DNA from: Arctopsyche grandis
Taxonomy: Eukaryota > Arthropoda > Insecta > Trichoptera > Hydropsychidae
Assembly: GCF_051622035.1 (NCBI RefSeq)
Contig: NC_135358.1
Span: 22,200,501 to 22,264,500 of the forward strand
DNA: 64,000 nucleotides
Reading direction: 5' to 3'
The notes beneath the pieces were generated by a model that was not told the origin of the DNA, ran no database searches, and saw only the letters and a list, made by a program, of their open reading frames with translations. Below, piece after piece: positions 25,346 through 39,442 of the stretch (position 1 is its first letter; each line of letters starts with the position of its first letter). Position numbers and translations under genes: made by a program.

Positions 25346-25479
25346 AAACCGTAAAATATCAAGTTATATTATTTATGGAAAATCAGGTACATAGTAGGTA
25401 ATAATGTATAGAATTTAGGATGATTTTTTCTGTGAGAGCTTTTTAAAATGTATCTATATACATACTTCAGATTGATATA

Positions 25480-28328
25480 GTGGCGTAACGTGAATTCCAG
25501 GCGCCCCCCCGCAAAATATTTTATGGCGCCCCCCCCCCCCCCCCCATATACACATATTATTTTCTTTTCGGCAAAATAATTTTTCAAAATACATACCTTT
25601 TTACGTAGAAAAATCTGTTCTTCTGGACTTCGCATTGGCAAACACTTCGATTATTTCGTTAATTTTCATTTTATTTGTTCTCTCATGTTCAATACTAATC
25701 AGCGCTAATCCTTTGAGTCGATGTTGTGACATAGTTGACCTTAAGTAATTTTTAATAAGTTTCAACTTAGAGAACGAGCGCTCAGCAGTGGCTACAGTTA
25801 CCGGAAGCGTGAGGAACAAGATGATTGCGGTGGCGATATCAGGAAATGACGAATTTATAGTGTAAAAATCACAAATGAAGAGCTTCGCCAAATTATGAAC
25901 ACTGTCGATCTTCTCTATTTTTTCTCTTAAGCACGAACGAAAATCAAGCACCTGGTTAGGTAGTGACTTGTCAAAGTCATTGACATATTGGTCGGCTAAA
26001 GATTTGGCTTCACGATATAAGTCGTCATCTGATAATTGAATGAGATTTTTACTTTGTAGGAAGACGAACTTTGAAATAATATCGTTAAAAGATGTAAAAC
26101 GAACCTTCAATTGCATCAAGGCTACGTCTAGTGCCGCATTAAAAATTGTTATTTCAAACTTTTTCAATGAATCTTGGAATCGTGTATCATTACTAAGTTC
26201 ATCGAAGTGCTTTTTGACAAAAGATTGACGATTCGATGTCAATTTTGGCTCCAAACCCCATTTTGTTGCAATCGTTGATGAAATCGTTACAAATTCTTCA
26301 AATGTATTCCTAAAACGATTGAGATTGTCGTATGTATTTTTGATCATCGACTGAGCACTGATAACATCGACGTTTTTTGATTGTAGGAGCTTTGATACAA
26401 AGTTGAGAGGCTGAAGAATGTTATCAAAAAGCACGAGTAGGAGAATAAATTCGAAGCTTTCCATTTTATTTTTTAGTCCCTTTGCTTCTGATTGTTCATC
26501 CTTTCTTTTACTTTTTAAAATTATTTCTGTAAGACATTTTAAAACATCTGTATATGAATATCGAAGTGCATTGATGGAATCTAGTCTTGAAGACCAACGA
26601 GTAGGGTTCAATCTTTTTAAAGTAACTGATGGTGAATTTTCCTTAAAAACTTCCCACCTGTTCATGCTGACAGCGAAAAATTTATAAATTTGTTCAACCA
26701 CATCAAAAAAATAAGAAGCTTTTGGGAAACCGCGGAAGAGTTGATTTGTCCGGGAACAAGTTAAGAAGGATTTTTAGAAGACACGATATTTTCTTGATGG
26801 CCTCGAAATGCCAAATTACATTGGGCCAATGTTAATGTTACATTAATAATACGATGAATCACTTGACGGCAGTAGTTTACACGACTTTTCAATTCTGACG
26901 AGATATATTCATCAATTGTCTCAGAATTTTTCCACAAATCGTACGTACAACAGGATTTAGTGTGTACTTGAGATTTTTCGTGAATTGAAATTTTTTTTGA
27001 AAGTCCTCTTGTATGTCTTCAACCCAAGAGGAATTATAATATTTATTTTTTTTGTCAGCAAAAAGCCAACATGGTTCACAGTACGCTCTATTCAGTTTTA
27101 CCGAGTAACCTAGCCACGTCCTTTGTATTTCAATCCCAGACTGGTTGGTCCACTTAAAATATTTTTTAGAAAAGCATCTTTTTCCAACGAGGTCTCGAGG
27201 AAAAGATACAAGATCAGGTTGGCAAGTACCGTGATTCAATATAAATTTCCTCAGATTAGTGTCATTTTCTGTCAGCTCATTTGTGTAATGTCCTCGGTCA
27301 GTCGGATATTTTTCTTGAAGAAGGAACCTTATAAATGAATCGACCACTTCACCAGAAATGTTTGAGGAAGAAGAGCTAGGCTCAGTCGATTGAATTTCTG
27401 CAACAGTTAAGTTCGCCGTATTATCCGTAACTGCTGGTTCGATTACATCGGTATTGCTCAAAGGAGAGCTAGGTTGTTTTTCTGATAAAAATGCTGGAGG
27501 ACTTAATTCCACTATGTCACTAGAGGCTTTGAAAAATTTGTGGATTTTAGTCAATTTCGATGAACTCGCGATTTGAGTATTTTTTCGCTTTCGAGATTCT
27601 GCTCCACTGAATTTTTTCTTAAAACTACTCATATTAAAAAAAATATATGTATCGCGAAAGATTTCTCAACTACAGGGATAACACAATGGTACACTTCACG
27701 TCACTTTACCCTGAGCAATGAGTTAGTTTTTATATACAATGATCAAACACGTTTCGGGAGCTAGTTTTAATTATAATCAATCGCGATCCGATTCCAGAGC
27801 GTGTTCAAAATCAACTGAAGAAAAGTCTGAACGAACACAATGATTTTATGAGTAAAGTTGTAAAATTGACATATTTTGGTCGCGTTCTATGATTTATTAA
27901 TGGAAAGACGTTAAACTTATGTTAAAAAAAAGGTCGACCCATTATAAAACCGACATGCTTTTGACTTTTATGACGGTCTGCAATGAAATAATTTTGGTCG
28001 GAGATTTCAATGCTATTCTCGAAAATAAATACAAAGTTGTAAAATTTTATTGGTTTTCACGCCTCATTTAATTTTGTGTAATTGTATTAACACAAAAAAA
28101 TATATATATACACCTATATATGTATGTATGTACAAAAGTAGGAGAGAATTCTCAGATACATGTACATAACATAAAACGAGATGCGAATAGTTTGAAAAAT
28201 AAAGTAGTGTTTAAAAAATTGTCACAAAAAAATTTACAGAAAAAGTTAAAAAATCAGTGAAAAAGACGCGCCGCCTAGCGGCGCCCCCCCGCATTGCGGG
28301 GTCTGCGGGCGCGGTAGTTACGCCACTG
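25480..28328 (-). mobile_element. hAT element, ZMYM1-like, internally deleted
   Basis: The ends GTGGCGTAAC and GTTACGCCACTG are inverted. They are flanked by the perfect octamer TTGATATA (25472-25479 and 28329-28336), an 8-bp hAT duplication; two terminal bases (CA) seem lost at the left end. Both ends carry C-rich GGCGCCCCCC blocks. Length 2,849 bp. A shorter sister is at 48850-50189. Confidence 0.9.
25605..27632 (-). pseudogene. hAT transposase (ZMYM1/TTF type), central part lost
   Basis: The N-terminal part (27632-26889) has a Ser-rich leader and the TTF-type zinc region: CFSKKYFKWT, TWLGYSVKLNRAYCEPCWLF. The C-terminal part (26701-25601, with its frame beginning a little earlier in ASYFFDVVEQIYKFF) carries the hAT dimerisation end: LTLPVTVATAERSFSKLKLI and HRLKGLALISIEHE. 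The two frames meet near 26800, where family members have several hundred more residues including most of the catalytic RNase-H-like fold. The element can no longer make an active transposase. The reading frames are otherwise long and clean, so the deletion is probably young. Confidence 0.85.
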
Positions 28329-29035
28329 TTGATATATGTTTATTATGGATTAAAATAATCAACATAGAAAACAGTTGAATAATAAAAACGAATTCGTAAA
28401 CGACAAATATTATTAATTTAAAAACTAACTTTGATTTGAAATATTCTAAATCCAGTCTACCGTTCGCAATTATACAGCAAAATTTTAACATGTTTGAATA
28501 ACGTATTTTCCTAAAGTCGAAAGACAAACGGATACTTTTAACGATTAAAATCAATCATTTATTAGTATATTTCTGTTGAATTATTCTAGGAATAGCACGT
28601 GCATCACATTTGCAATTTTAAGTTAAAAGTAAAAATAAATGTGAAAGATTTTATCTTTATTATCGATGTAAAAATGCACTAATCTCGTACTTTTAACTGT
28701 CCGCTTGTTACCTGCTTGAATCGGCCAAGGGTTATTTTACTAATTTGTTTTGGATATGGTGACGAGGGAACTGACCATTCTGAACACCAGAACAGATCTT
28801 TCCCTAAATTTTATTATGCCATAAGTAGGTAAAATCCGGTACTCGAAAACATATATAACATTTTGCTTAGTGTCCAAAAAACCCTAAGAGTATAAAGGCC
28901 AAATAATGCTTTTATACTTTTGCTAAAAATGTACATATTATTTGCGGGGGCCCCAGGCCCCCTTCAAAAGCCGGGCCTGGGTTATTTGCAAACTCTTCCC
29001 CCCCCCCCCCTCTCGTCGGCCCTGTCTACATATAT

Positions 29036-29231
29036 ATTGTATAAAATTGAATGTGTATGTCTGTCTCGAATAGACTCATAAACCACTGAACCGATAACAA
29101 TGGAACTTTCACGATTTTTTGTATGCATGTCCCGGAGGATTACTGTAAAAAAAAAACGGGAAAAAACCTCTTAATAATAATATTCGTAATTACGATTATG
29201 GGAATGGGAACGCATCCCGGGTTCAGCTAGT
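29036..29231 (+). mobile_element. Helitron-like non-autonomous element
   Basis: Contains GTGTATGTCTGTCTCGAATA, GACTCATAAACCACTGAACC, CATGTCCCGGAGGATTACTG and the end GGGAACGCATCCCGGGTTCA followed by GCTAGT. This pattern, with a GC-rich hairpin before CTAGT, matches what I recall of widespread insect Helitron-type repeats. The 5' boundary is approximate. Confidence 0.5.
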
Positions 29232-29400
29232 AGGAAATTTTCAGCTTTCGACTCATTCACATCGTCCACGTGCTAAAATTATGCCAAATTATCCTAAACT
29301 GACCTCAAAAAGTCAAAATTTCGGCTTTGGGTTTCAAACACATCAGCTTCCGATCTATCGATAGTAAAGTTGGATGTAGCAAGACATAGATGCATAAATA

Positions 29401-29545
29401 TTTATTTTTACATAGATATATACCAGGAAGGCTTGACAGGAAGACCCCAATGCGCCTTCCTGAACAATTATTTACAACCAATGCAGCATTTTATTATTAC
29501 ATAATTCACTGTATTTCCAGAAACTGAAGAACACGAAATAACAAT
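29401..29545 (-). repeat. LINE 3' tail with terminal stem-loop
   Basis: On the minus strand: CAGTGAATTATGTAATAATA, ATGCTGCATTGGTTG, then the stem AGGAAGGC/GCCTTCCT around GCATTGGGGTCTTCCTGTCAA's core, then TAAAAATAAATA. The upstream part matches 46657-46790 and the stem-loop matches 60991-61028. Confidence 0.7.
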
Positions 29546-29735
29546 TACTTAATTAACTAATTTAGAATTAATCCATTGAGACATCTATGGATTTCAGAAT
29601 TGTAAATAATTTTTACAAATTGAACGTACAATAAATACAGAAGATTTGTGACAACAGGAAAGATGATTTTTTTGCCAATTTTGAGGAACCATTTCAACAA
29701 CGATCAGATAAAATTGGTAAGAAACGATCGATTTG

Positions 29736-30262
29736 GAGTCACAAATACCCTCAAATCTAAATCTAAACATATATATGTATATCAAGATGAAATCAAATCC
29801 AAAACCTCCAGAACGAAAAAAAGGTCTAGGAAGACTGAAAAAGACGACAATTGCTGAATATCGACTTTTAAAGCGTTCCTATCTTCAAAACTGCGGTGGA
29901 CATCAGATCGGAGCTTATAGCGGCTGGTGGTTCTAAAATAAATGTAGAAATAACGCGACGTCGCCTTCTTGAATCGAGTTTCCTTGCAAGATCAGCAAAA
30001 AAACCATTACTCACCAACAAAATGCGTCTGCAGCGCCTGAAATGGGCCAAAAAATATGACGATTGGACGCCAAGTGATTGGCAGAAGGTGATCTTCTCGG
30101 ATGAGTGTAAATTCAATTTATTCGGGACCAATGAAATGCAGTATGTGAGATGCAAAACTGGGGAACATCCAAGTAACAAGTGCTTTTTGCCAACGGTAAA
30201 GCATCCTGCAGGATATATATGTATATGGTCTGGGGATGTTTCTTTTACTTTTGTATATATAT
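29736..30262 (+). pseudogene. Tc1-like transposase fragment
   Basis: The first frame (to about 29936) has an HTH-like basic part (ERKKGLGRLKKTTIAEYRLL). After a frameshift the second frame carries RLKWAKKYDDWTPSDWQKVI followed by FSDECKFNLFG, the first catalytic Asp region of Tc1 transposases, and then CFLPTVKHPAGY. Coding ends in TA-rich sequence at 30250; the second and third catalytic residues are absent. Confidence 0.82.
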
Positions 30263-30287
30263 ATATTTTTTTTTTATATATATATAT

Positions 30288-30413
<126 letters not shown>

Positions 30414-30420
30414 TTTAAAT

Positions 30421-30548
30421 TACTACGAATTAGTAAGATACAAAAATTATTGTAATTTAAGATAAATGTACATATGTATGTATGTACTACGAATTAGTAA
30501 GATACAAAAATTATTGTAATTTAAGATAAATGTACATATGTATGTATG
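30421..30548 (+). repeat. 64-bp perfect tandem duplication
   Basis: 30421-30484 and 30485-30548 are identical; each begins TACTACGAATTAGTAAGATA and ends CATATGTATGTATG. The ATGT repeat at the junction may have promoted the duplication. Confidence 0.95.
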
Positions 30549-33157
30549 TATATATGTACATTACTTGAGTTTTACAAAACGAGATCATTTAGTCATAAAA
30601 TAATGTATATAAATATGTATGTATGTGATATATTGTTTGTTTCATAGCAAAGTCGAGAAATATGACAAAAGAAGGAAGGGGGGGGGGTTGCAAAAAAAAT
30701 GATTGCCCTGGCATCATTTACCCTCGCTACATCACTAAAATTCATACACCATAAATAAATGTAATTTGTATTTGAAAATGGAACATAATGGGTGTGGCTG
30801 TCATGGGGATTAGTGGCTGTACTAAATAAAATAAATTTTAAAATTCATTTTAATATATTTGATATAAATTATCAATTACTGATAAAAATTCATACTAAAA
30901 TAATTTATAAGAGAATGTATGTTTCAAAACTATGTATTTATATATAATATGTATATTTAATATGAAATTGTGAACATATTTACTAAATACAATGTATTAT
31001 TTTTTCCTGAAAATTTTGTTAAGCGTGTTTTTTTACAATTACATTTTCACAGCACTTTGAAATAAGCAGAAAAAGTAACAAGTGTGAAAATATTTACAAA
31101 TATTAAATTCAAAATATTTACATGAAATATCTTGCAGACTAATTTCTTGAAATGAAATTACTTTAATAAAATTAGTGATAAAATTAATATACTACATATA
31201 TAGTATAGTATATTATACTATTATAATATTATAGTACATAGTATCTGGAAATGGCATAATCTAAATAAGTGCATATATTCACAATTTACAAATAACAAAA
31301 AAGTAATGGCATAAATATCACTGATCCCTTACTTATTTTTTCCACATGAATATACAAATAACCTTCAATTAAGGATACCATCGAAACATTTAATAAAAAC
31401 ACTGTTCAACTGATAATACTTAAGCGTATATTTCAAGATTAGACATAACATCTGATAGAGCTACGCTCAAAATTGAATTTCGAATCTCCAAATGGACCAA
31501 ACCGTAATGTAGAATCGAAATACATGTAAACGTCATTAATATGATACACCAGAGATCCAAGAAATACATATACCCAACACATACGTGTATATGCAGATAT
31601 GCATTTGTTTATAACAATATTATTCCCTCAAGAGTTTTTTTTCTTAAATTCTAGATTCCATAAAACTCAAAACACCAATTAAATTTATAATAGTTTATTG
31701 AATCTAAATTGTATGCAGAAAACAGCCATAAATATGAAAAGTATGTATTATATACCTATACAATACATACGTTTGAGTTTCAATAGCCTAAGATTATCAT
31801 TTTTATGCATTCGATGGAAATTTACCTCAGATTGACCTTTTGATACATCTAAAAGTAGTTGGATCTAATTACTTTCAAATTTTTTATGAAGTCATGACGG
31901 ATTTTTGGAATTGATCCTACTAGTTCGTTTTTTTTAAGAACTATCGTCATTCCCATCAATGTTATTTGTACTATTTTACTTTTGGAAGTAGAAGAATGGG
32001 CACCAAGCTTGTGAAAAGTTGCGTGCAGTTTAGGGTGACATTGCTCTACAAGATTTTAAAGGTGTTGTGTTTTTCGAGTTCCTGCAAACGAACCAAGCGA
32101 TTAATTTAAATATCTTCTGTCGGCAATTGGACAGTTTGAACGAATCCATCAATGTGACAGTACGAGACCACACACAAGTTTGACCATTCATCAAAAATTA
32201 TCATCAGATGTCCACTTGTTTCGCTGCTTCAAAGGTTCTTGCGTGGTACATATATCATTCAGTTCAGATAAATGACCTTTGAGAAACAATAAAAAAAAAT
32301 CGTCATGACTTTTCAAACAACCTTATTAGATTAGTTATACTCTTTTATGTCCTCATTGAAGGAATTAAGCCTTCTAAATTTAATAATTAATGGTTAAAAC
32401 TACTTTGAACACTCTTTTTCGCAGACTTATAATATAAAAAACCATTTTCATCATAAACAAAACCTAGTTACAAAAATTCAATATAAAATATTGCATACTC
32501 TATGTTTCTGGTTGCAATATTTTGTTTTTTCTTTTAACAATAAACCATAGTTAATTCTAGATTTTGTAACACATATCCTAATGTAAAAATTTGTATATTT
32601 AATGTACAATATATGAACATATGCACGTATGTATGTATGTACAGATATACATAAACATATACAAATTTTTCTTAATTTTATTTAAAGTGAATTTTCACCA
32701 GTCAGCATACATATATGTATAATACATACAGAAATGTATGTTTGTACACATGGAAGCAATAGCCTTAAAATAAATAGTATGGTATATTTTATTGTTGAGA
32801 TATTGAAAACAGCTAAAATAATATAACATGGAAAATGGACAGCTTCACCCCAAATACATGTGAGTGTGTAATTTTGTTAAGAATCCAGAATGCTATTATT
32901 TCGATGACATAAGCACATTTACAAAATCTAGGAATGGAACTCGCAAGGCCCCTCCCTACCTTTCCTTTTCTATTAATTAAACTAATGTTAACTAGAGGAA
33001 ATGATTATAATAAAATACAAAATATTATTAAATTAAATGTTGCATATAATGTTACATTTACATATAATCGATACAGTGAGCTTGATATTAAAAAGTTTTA
33101 TAGATAAAAAAAAAATTAAAATGATACATAAATTTTCTATATAAATCTATATATAAA
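30549..33157. other. Gene-free AT-rich stretch and 3' flank of zinc-finger gene
   Basis: Contains ATGT microsatellites (30600-30630, 32625-32740), a poly-G run near 30680 and an ATTATAGTATA-rich patch near 31195-31240. No coding region, transposon terminus or RNA gene is recognisable. The part near 33100 probably includes the 3' UTR of the zinc-finger gene. Confidence 0.45.
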
Positions 33158-36100
33158 CTACTGAACTTCTTCATATTCTATGGTGTATTCATTTTCACAG
33201 CCATTTTCGTCAAGGCCTCTAACTATCCTCTTGTAAACAATATGCACACCATCCGGTGATTCCTCTTGCACCGTAATGATATTATCATCAGAATCATCCA
33301 TTTCCGAAGTTCTCACCAATACCTCTTCTTCGTTAACTTCCTGATGGAACTCTTCAATTTCTTCTTTTATACTGTCTCCGTCTTCAGAATATTGTTTTAC
33401 ACTTCTGCCTTCCTTCTTATCCCCCATGACCTAAAAAATATAAGCATATTGAAATAACGTTGTGAAAATTTTAAATATAGCAATGAATTCTATGTAGTCT
33501 GAAAATATTGTGTAGGACAAGAGTTTATTTCTTGATCAAATGATTCTTATGTGACAACATATTAAGATTAATGACCTTTCACAAACTCTTCATTTGTTAA
33601 AAGTATTTTGCTTTCAAATAGCATGGCAGACAGTTTTATTGGCAAACATGTAAACGTTTATGTAATATTTCAGCACAGAGGACATAAACCGTTTTAACAT
33701 TTAATATTCATAATTAACGAATGTCGAGAGATATTTTTACATCTAGACAAATCAACGCTCATTTTAAAATATTTATAGTAGGCACCCAAATAGCGCTTTA
33801 GGCGAATACCATAATATATCACAACAGCACCGTTCACAATTTATTATAGCAAAACAATCTAGATATAAACTAAGTATTTGAAATAAGCATTAGAAGAAAA
33901 TGCAAACCTGGAAAGAATCGTGTAGAGCAGCTTGCAAAGCCTTTGAATTGCCACCCTTTACTTCCAAAACAATCAACGGAGCAGGAAGCTTTCCATTTTC
34001 ATGCTTGATCTTGTGATAATTGCGAGAATGAGCAGTTTTAAATGTAGCTCCACACAAATCACACGAGTATGGTCGCTCACCCGTGTGGTTCCTATAAATA
34101 ATAAATCAACATCATAAATACAAAGCAACAATTTATTGTTTTTTCTAAAGCTACAAATAAAAGAAATCATCACCTATAGTGCTTGTTAAGTATAGCTTTA
34201 GTGACATAGGCTCTAGGACAATCGGGACATTTGAATGGTCTTTCACCGGTGTGCGTCAGTTTGTGTGTTTCCATTTCTACGTGCGTAAAGTGACCTTTGC
34301 CGCATTCTTCACAAGTATACTTGTAAGACTTCTCGTGAATACGACTGCAATAAAGAAATCCATTAAAATGACATCTTAACAATTACAGTATAACTGTAAA
34401 TTTACTAATGATATTTACTCTATATGTGCTCTGAGATTTGCTGCCGAATAAAATCCGAGCCCGCAAGTTGAACATATGTGATTTCCTTTTCCAAATGCTC
34501 GCTTTCGTCGCCTAGCGGCTTCAATACCGACTCCGTGTTCCGTATGCCATCTGTTTATCAAAATGAAACACTAGTTACCAATTCGCACATTAATAAATAG
34601 ATTAAAATACATCAATTCAACTCACTTGATGTGGGTGAGTAGAGCTGGTTTAGTGGCGTATGTTTTCCCACACTCGGAACACACTAAAAGACCTGCTAAA
34701 AAATAAATGTAACCACATAAATTTACGTAAAAACAAAATCAACAACGAAAACAGTTTTAACGAAAAATTACTTACTAGTTTTATTTGACTTTCTTCCGGG
34801 ATCATCATCTCCGTGTAACGCCTTTCTATGCGAAGTTAATGCAGCTCTATTTGGCAGTTGCTGGTCACACTGCATACACTTATAAGAATAGCTAAAAAAT
34901 ATTACCAAACAAATTAAATAAAAATTTTAATTCATTTAAATATCCTATCAATTACAAATCTCTTTTCAATACATACTTAACAACTTTAATCGGAGCCTTG
35001 GCAGCTGCGTGAACTTCTTTTCTGTGTTTAATCCGACGATGTTTACCTAACTCCCAACTGTGTACATATAGAAATTTTATTAATATTTCAAAACATACAA
35101 AAATATAACAAACGTAAAAAATAGTAACTATCCATACCTTGTATTGTACTGAGTGCAGCAATTTTTACACGGTGGCGGCAAACGTCGGTTAATGTTGTAC
35201 TTATGGTGGTGCCTAAAATGAACACTGACGGTGGTCCACAATAAATTACTTTTGTCACACAACTGAAAACAAAATCAGCAGTTAAACCAAACATCAACAA
35301 AGATAAATTATAAATGTGTGCCTGTAAATACACCCACATCACACAGATAGTGTTTGACGACAGGGAAGTCTCTCAACGACGGCGCTCCACCTTCTTTGAA
35401 ATAACCATGCGTAGACTTGTGAGCAGTGCATCTGCAATTAATAAATTAAATATGCACTCTAAAATTGGATAACTACGAATAGCAATGATTTTCAACGCTT
35501 ACCTGGCGTATGTGAGGAATCTGGCTTCACACAGATGGCACTGATACGGTTCGGGAACCCCATTGTGAATATATCTGTGTTGGTGAAGAGCCTCCTTTGT
35601 GTAATACACTCTAAAAAATATTAATTTACGATTATACATTTTCAATGTTTGATAATATCACATTTGTATTAAATTTATCGACACACTTACTTTTCACAAT
35701 ATTGGCAACAAAACACTTTATCGATCCAAACTGCAGTGACAGTTTTTCTTGCTACGTCAGAAAGTTGCATCAGAAGACTGTGTTTATTTGATAGTGTAGG
35801 TCCTTCATTATTCCCTTCTATGTCTATTTCAAGTGAATTAATATTTTCTTTAAAAATCAAATCAGTTGCAATAAATTTCATTCACAAATGATAAGTTATA
35901 ATATAAAAAAAATATATACATACCTTTTTTCGGTAAAACGTCAGTTTTTCTCCAGCTAGATTTCACATCTTCGTCGTCATTGTAGTATCGAGTCGGAGAC
36001 AGGATTTGGATTCCCATTTCCTCATACATATCTTCATCATATACGCCGTCTTTGTCATCTTCTTTTGGTTCACAATCGTAGCTATTTTCACAATGAGCCT

Positions 36101-39100
36101 TGATAAATCAAACAAAGATTTTTTATTTAAATATATACAATTTAGCAATTTTTAAATGAAAATATAACAACAATAAATATACCTCAGCTTCTGTGACATC
36201 TTTAAAAGCACTGTCACATATTTTACACACAAGAATGTGAGCAGGATTTTGTTGCGAGGTGTGAACCAATAAATGCATACGTAATCTCGATGCTTTACTC
36301 ATATACTTGTGACAAATATGACATTGGAAAGGTTTAACCTATAAAGAATAAAAAATCAACGTAATAAATGTTGAAAACAACGAAATCTCAGTACAAGTTT
36401 AGAAATCATACCTTTAAATGCAGTACCATATGCTCTTTGAGCGTTTGGTGAACTTGAAAACGTTGGTTGCATATGTTACAAACATATTTCTTTAATCCAT
36501 GATCTCTTACATGAGTTTTCAATAATTTTCTGCAACATAAATAAAAGATGCATAAGGAAATGTAGATCAGAATCTATTTGAAATGATAGTTTCAATAATA
36601 TGTATATATACTTGAGCTTGAACGTTTTGATACATCCATCGAAAGGACAAGTATACGGTTTCTTATGACTGAAATATATGTGGTCGAACAATTCATGTTC
36701 CGAAGCAAAATCTCTCCGGCCACATTGATCACAACTCATGTGCTGCCAGCCGCCCTCTCTATGAGTTTGTCTGCCGAAAATACATTTAATTAACATTTAA
36801 GCTTGATTTAACTTCATGAATAGACAATTAAATTTTTGACTTTATAATAAATACCTATGGAATTGTAAACGGACTTTCGATAAAAAGTTCTCTTTACAAA
36901 TTGAACATGTTAAATCATCTTTTTTATCTTCAGAGTTACCAGATGGATGACACTTGTGCTGTTCAAGACGCGATTGAGTTGTATAACTTTTGCTAAAATT
37001 TCAAAATATTTTATCAATCAATCAATGCACACATTATTGTTTATTACATTACATATGTATCTAATTTAATAAACTTACTTGCAAATTTCACATTTGTGTT
37101 TTGCCTGAGTACTCCATCGTTTTTTGGGTCTTTTTTCATCTTTAGATTTGACACTTTCGTTATCATCATTATTTTCAGGATCGTATTCAGGATCCTCAAA
37201 GTAATCAACTTCTTGGAATTCTTCAACAATGTTAGTGTCAATATTTTCTATATTTTCAACAATTTCTGTTGTCACATTATCGGTGGCATTAAGAAATGCT
37301 AATTCATCACCGTCATCTTCAGGTTCATCTTCAGCTGTGATCGTTAACTCTTCCACATTTGCATCATCTGTAATACTTTCTCCATCTTCCGCTTCATCAG
37401 GATTTTCTGCTTGAACGATCCAAACTTCCAGGTCATCATCGTCTTCATCGGGTATTAACTGTAATAGATTTTCCCATTAAATCACATTGATTTCCGAATT
37501 TAAACTCACTTCATCAGCTTATACAACTTACTTGACTGTCTGGATCTGATTTATAGTCTGGAAAATAAAAATATGCATTAATTAGCTTTACGAAACATAT
37601 GTACATAAAATATGATCACAAATATTTTGTGTTTATTTATACTAACATTCTTGTTGAAAGAATGTGTCGGCATCCATTTCACCAGATAGATACTTATGTA
37701 ATCTATCTGTTAAATCTTCCTCTTCATTCTCTTCAGACTGTTCTTCTTTTTTACTGCAACGGGTAACAATTTCAGGTTTAACTTCAATCAACGTACTCTC
37801 TTTATCATCATAATCGCCTTCTAAAATTCTTTTCAACTGCTCTTTGGTTTGCGCTAATTTAGTTGAATCACTCTGACTCAATTGATGTTCACCAAAAACA
37901 TGCCGTTTGAGAATGCTGAAACTTTTGAAACCTACAAAGAAAAATTGATCGATAAAACACAACATTCAAGAAATTTTTTGAAAGTAGGTTTAGTATGTAT
38001 TAAAATTTTACTCACTACGCAAGCAAAGACCACAGGGAATTCCATTAATTCTGTTGTGAACTTGATGGACATGTCCATGTTCCACAACTGACGCCAAATC
38101 TTCAAATTGTAAACCACATGACCTATGAAAATGAAATAAAATGATCATATTTAAATATTAATATACACAAAAATGAATGTATTTTCATATTTAATACACA
38201 CCGACAAATCAGTTCATTTTCTGAGGATACTTTAGACATCTTTTTACTTGGAGAACACACTTCATCTGCATTTGATCCATCCGCAGAAATAAAAATTTCA
38301 GATATAGTACCATCCATTTCTAATTTTCTTTTGATAACTGATGATTTTTTATTCAGTTCCAAGTCAGAATCAGTAATGTCTTTTGTAAGTTTTCTTCGGA
38401 CAACAAAATTTGTGTTATCATTGGAGGTATCATCGATCTTTTTACGACCTCTTTTTTTCTTGGTCATGGTATTATTTTTAGAAATAGTACTGTCTTCCAT
38501 AAATTGGTCATTGGGATCTTGCCTAACAACAATTTTAGATTTTCGTCTATTTTTGAAAGTCTCCTCATCTGGTAACGCCTTATATATCAACTTGAGTCCA
38601 TCAGTAACAACAATATATTCATCTTTGACCAAATTTTTATCTACCGATTTTCCTAATTTTTTGAAATTATTTCCAAGACATTTGCTGCATATGAGTTTGG
38701 CATTCATAGTGATATTTTCAATAAGATTCTTGTTGAAATAAACTTGATTTTTTTCATCAAAAATATAATTTCGTTTTGGATCTTTCATATTAGAAACTCT
38801 TATGTTACAGAAATGGCAAGTCACCCTATTTTTGACAATTGTTTCAATTATTCTGTTAACATTTGGAACTTTTTCATTGCTGAAATATTCTTCAAACTGA
38901 TTCACAGTGTTAAGGAATGCATTTTCTTCATTCAGAGTAGGAATATAGTCCATGGCTTCAGATTTTATTAGCGGTTTTATTTCTGGCTCATCATAATCTT
39001 CATTCTCCGATAACTCAATTATTTTAATAACATTCTCACAGTCTTCTTCCTTTTCATCATCACCTGCGACAATTGTTGTATTTTGATCGGGATATTGATT

Positions 39101-39442
39101 TAGCGTATCAACATCATCATTTAAATATTCCAAAACGTTGGAATCACTTTCCAATTGATCTTGCATAGTCAAAAGGGACTCCTGTTTCATAAAATATTCA
39201 TAAACGCTATCAGTCATGCTAACTTCATCTTCTCCTATCAGGCTACTAATGTCAATTTCGTAGCCAACCAAGATACTGAAAAAAGAAAAATTAGTAATAA
39301 TCTCAAATGACATAATCACACAATTCAAATTACTGCTGATTTAATACCTGGCTTTCTGTAGTACAGCAGTGAAATCTTCATCTGGAAAAACTTCCACGGG
39401 AACCTCCTCCTCATCCTTCAACAAGTTGATTATCAACGACAT
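33158..39442 (-). CDS. Large C2H2 zinc-finger protein, 22 exons
   Basis: Probable nuclear DNA-binding regulator. Exons: 39348-39442, 38202-39275, 38016-38122, 37647-37931, 37532-37557, 37079-37458, 36855-36992, 36612-36770, 36412-36529, 36183-36338, 35924-36098, 35691-35847, 35503-35610, 35338-35431, 35138-35262, 34977-35057, 34776-34891, 34626-34695, 34419-34550, 34174-34344, 33908-34091, 33158-33430. Total 4,224 nt, 1,407 aa plus stop, all GT-AG. The N-terminal third is acidic, with a C-x2-C...C-x2-C pair (CHFCNIRV...CSKC) and an AT-hook-like KKKRGRKK. About fifteen C2H2-type fingers follow, for example YVCNICNQRFQVHQTLKEH and FQCHICHKYMSKASRLRMH, with two TGERP linkers only near the C-terminus. 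The tail is acidic. The start is the Met at 39442. I recognise no named orthologue. Confidence 0.92.

Noticed and set aside
24040-29024. A large outer element with ends CAGGGCCATAGAGAG and CTCTCGTCGGCCCTG
   Set aside because: The termini look like hAT-type ends and are inverted, but no matching target duplication was found; they may be two unrelated fragments.
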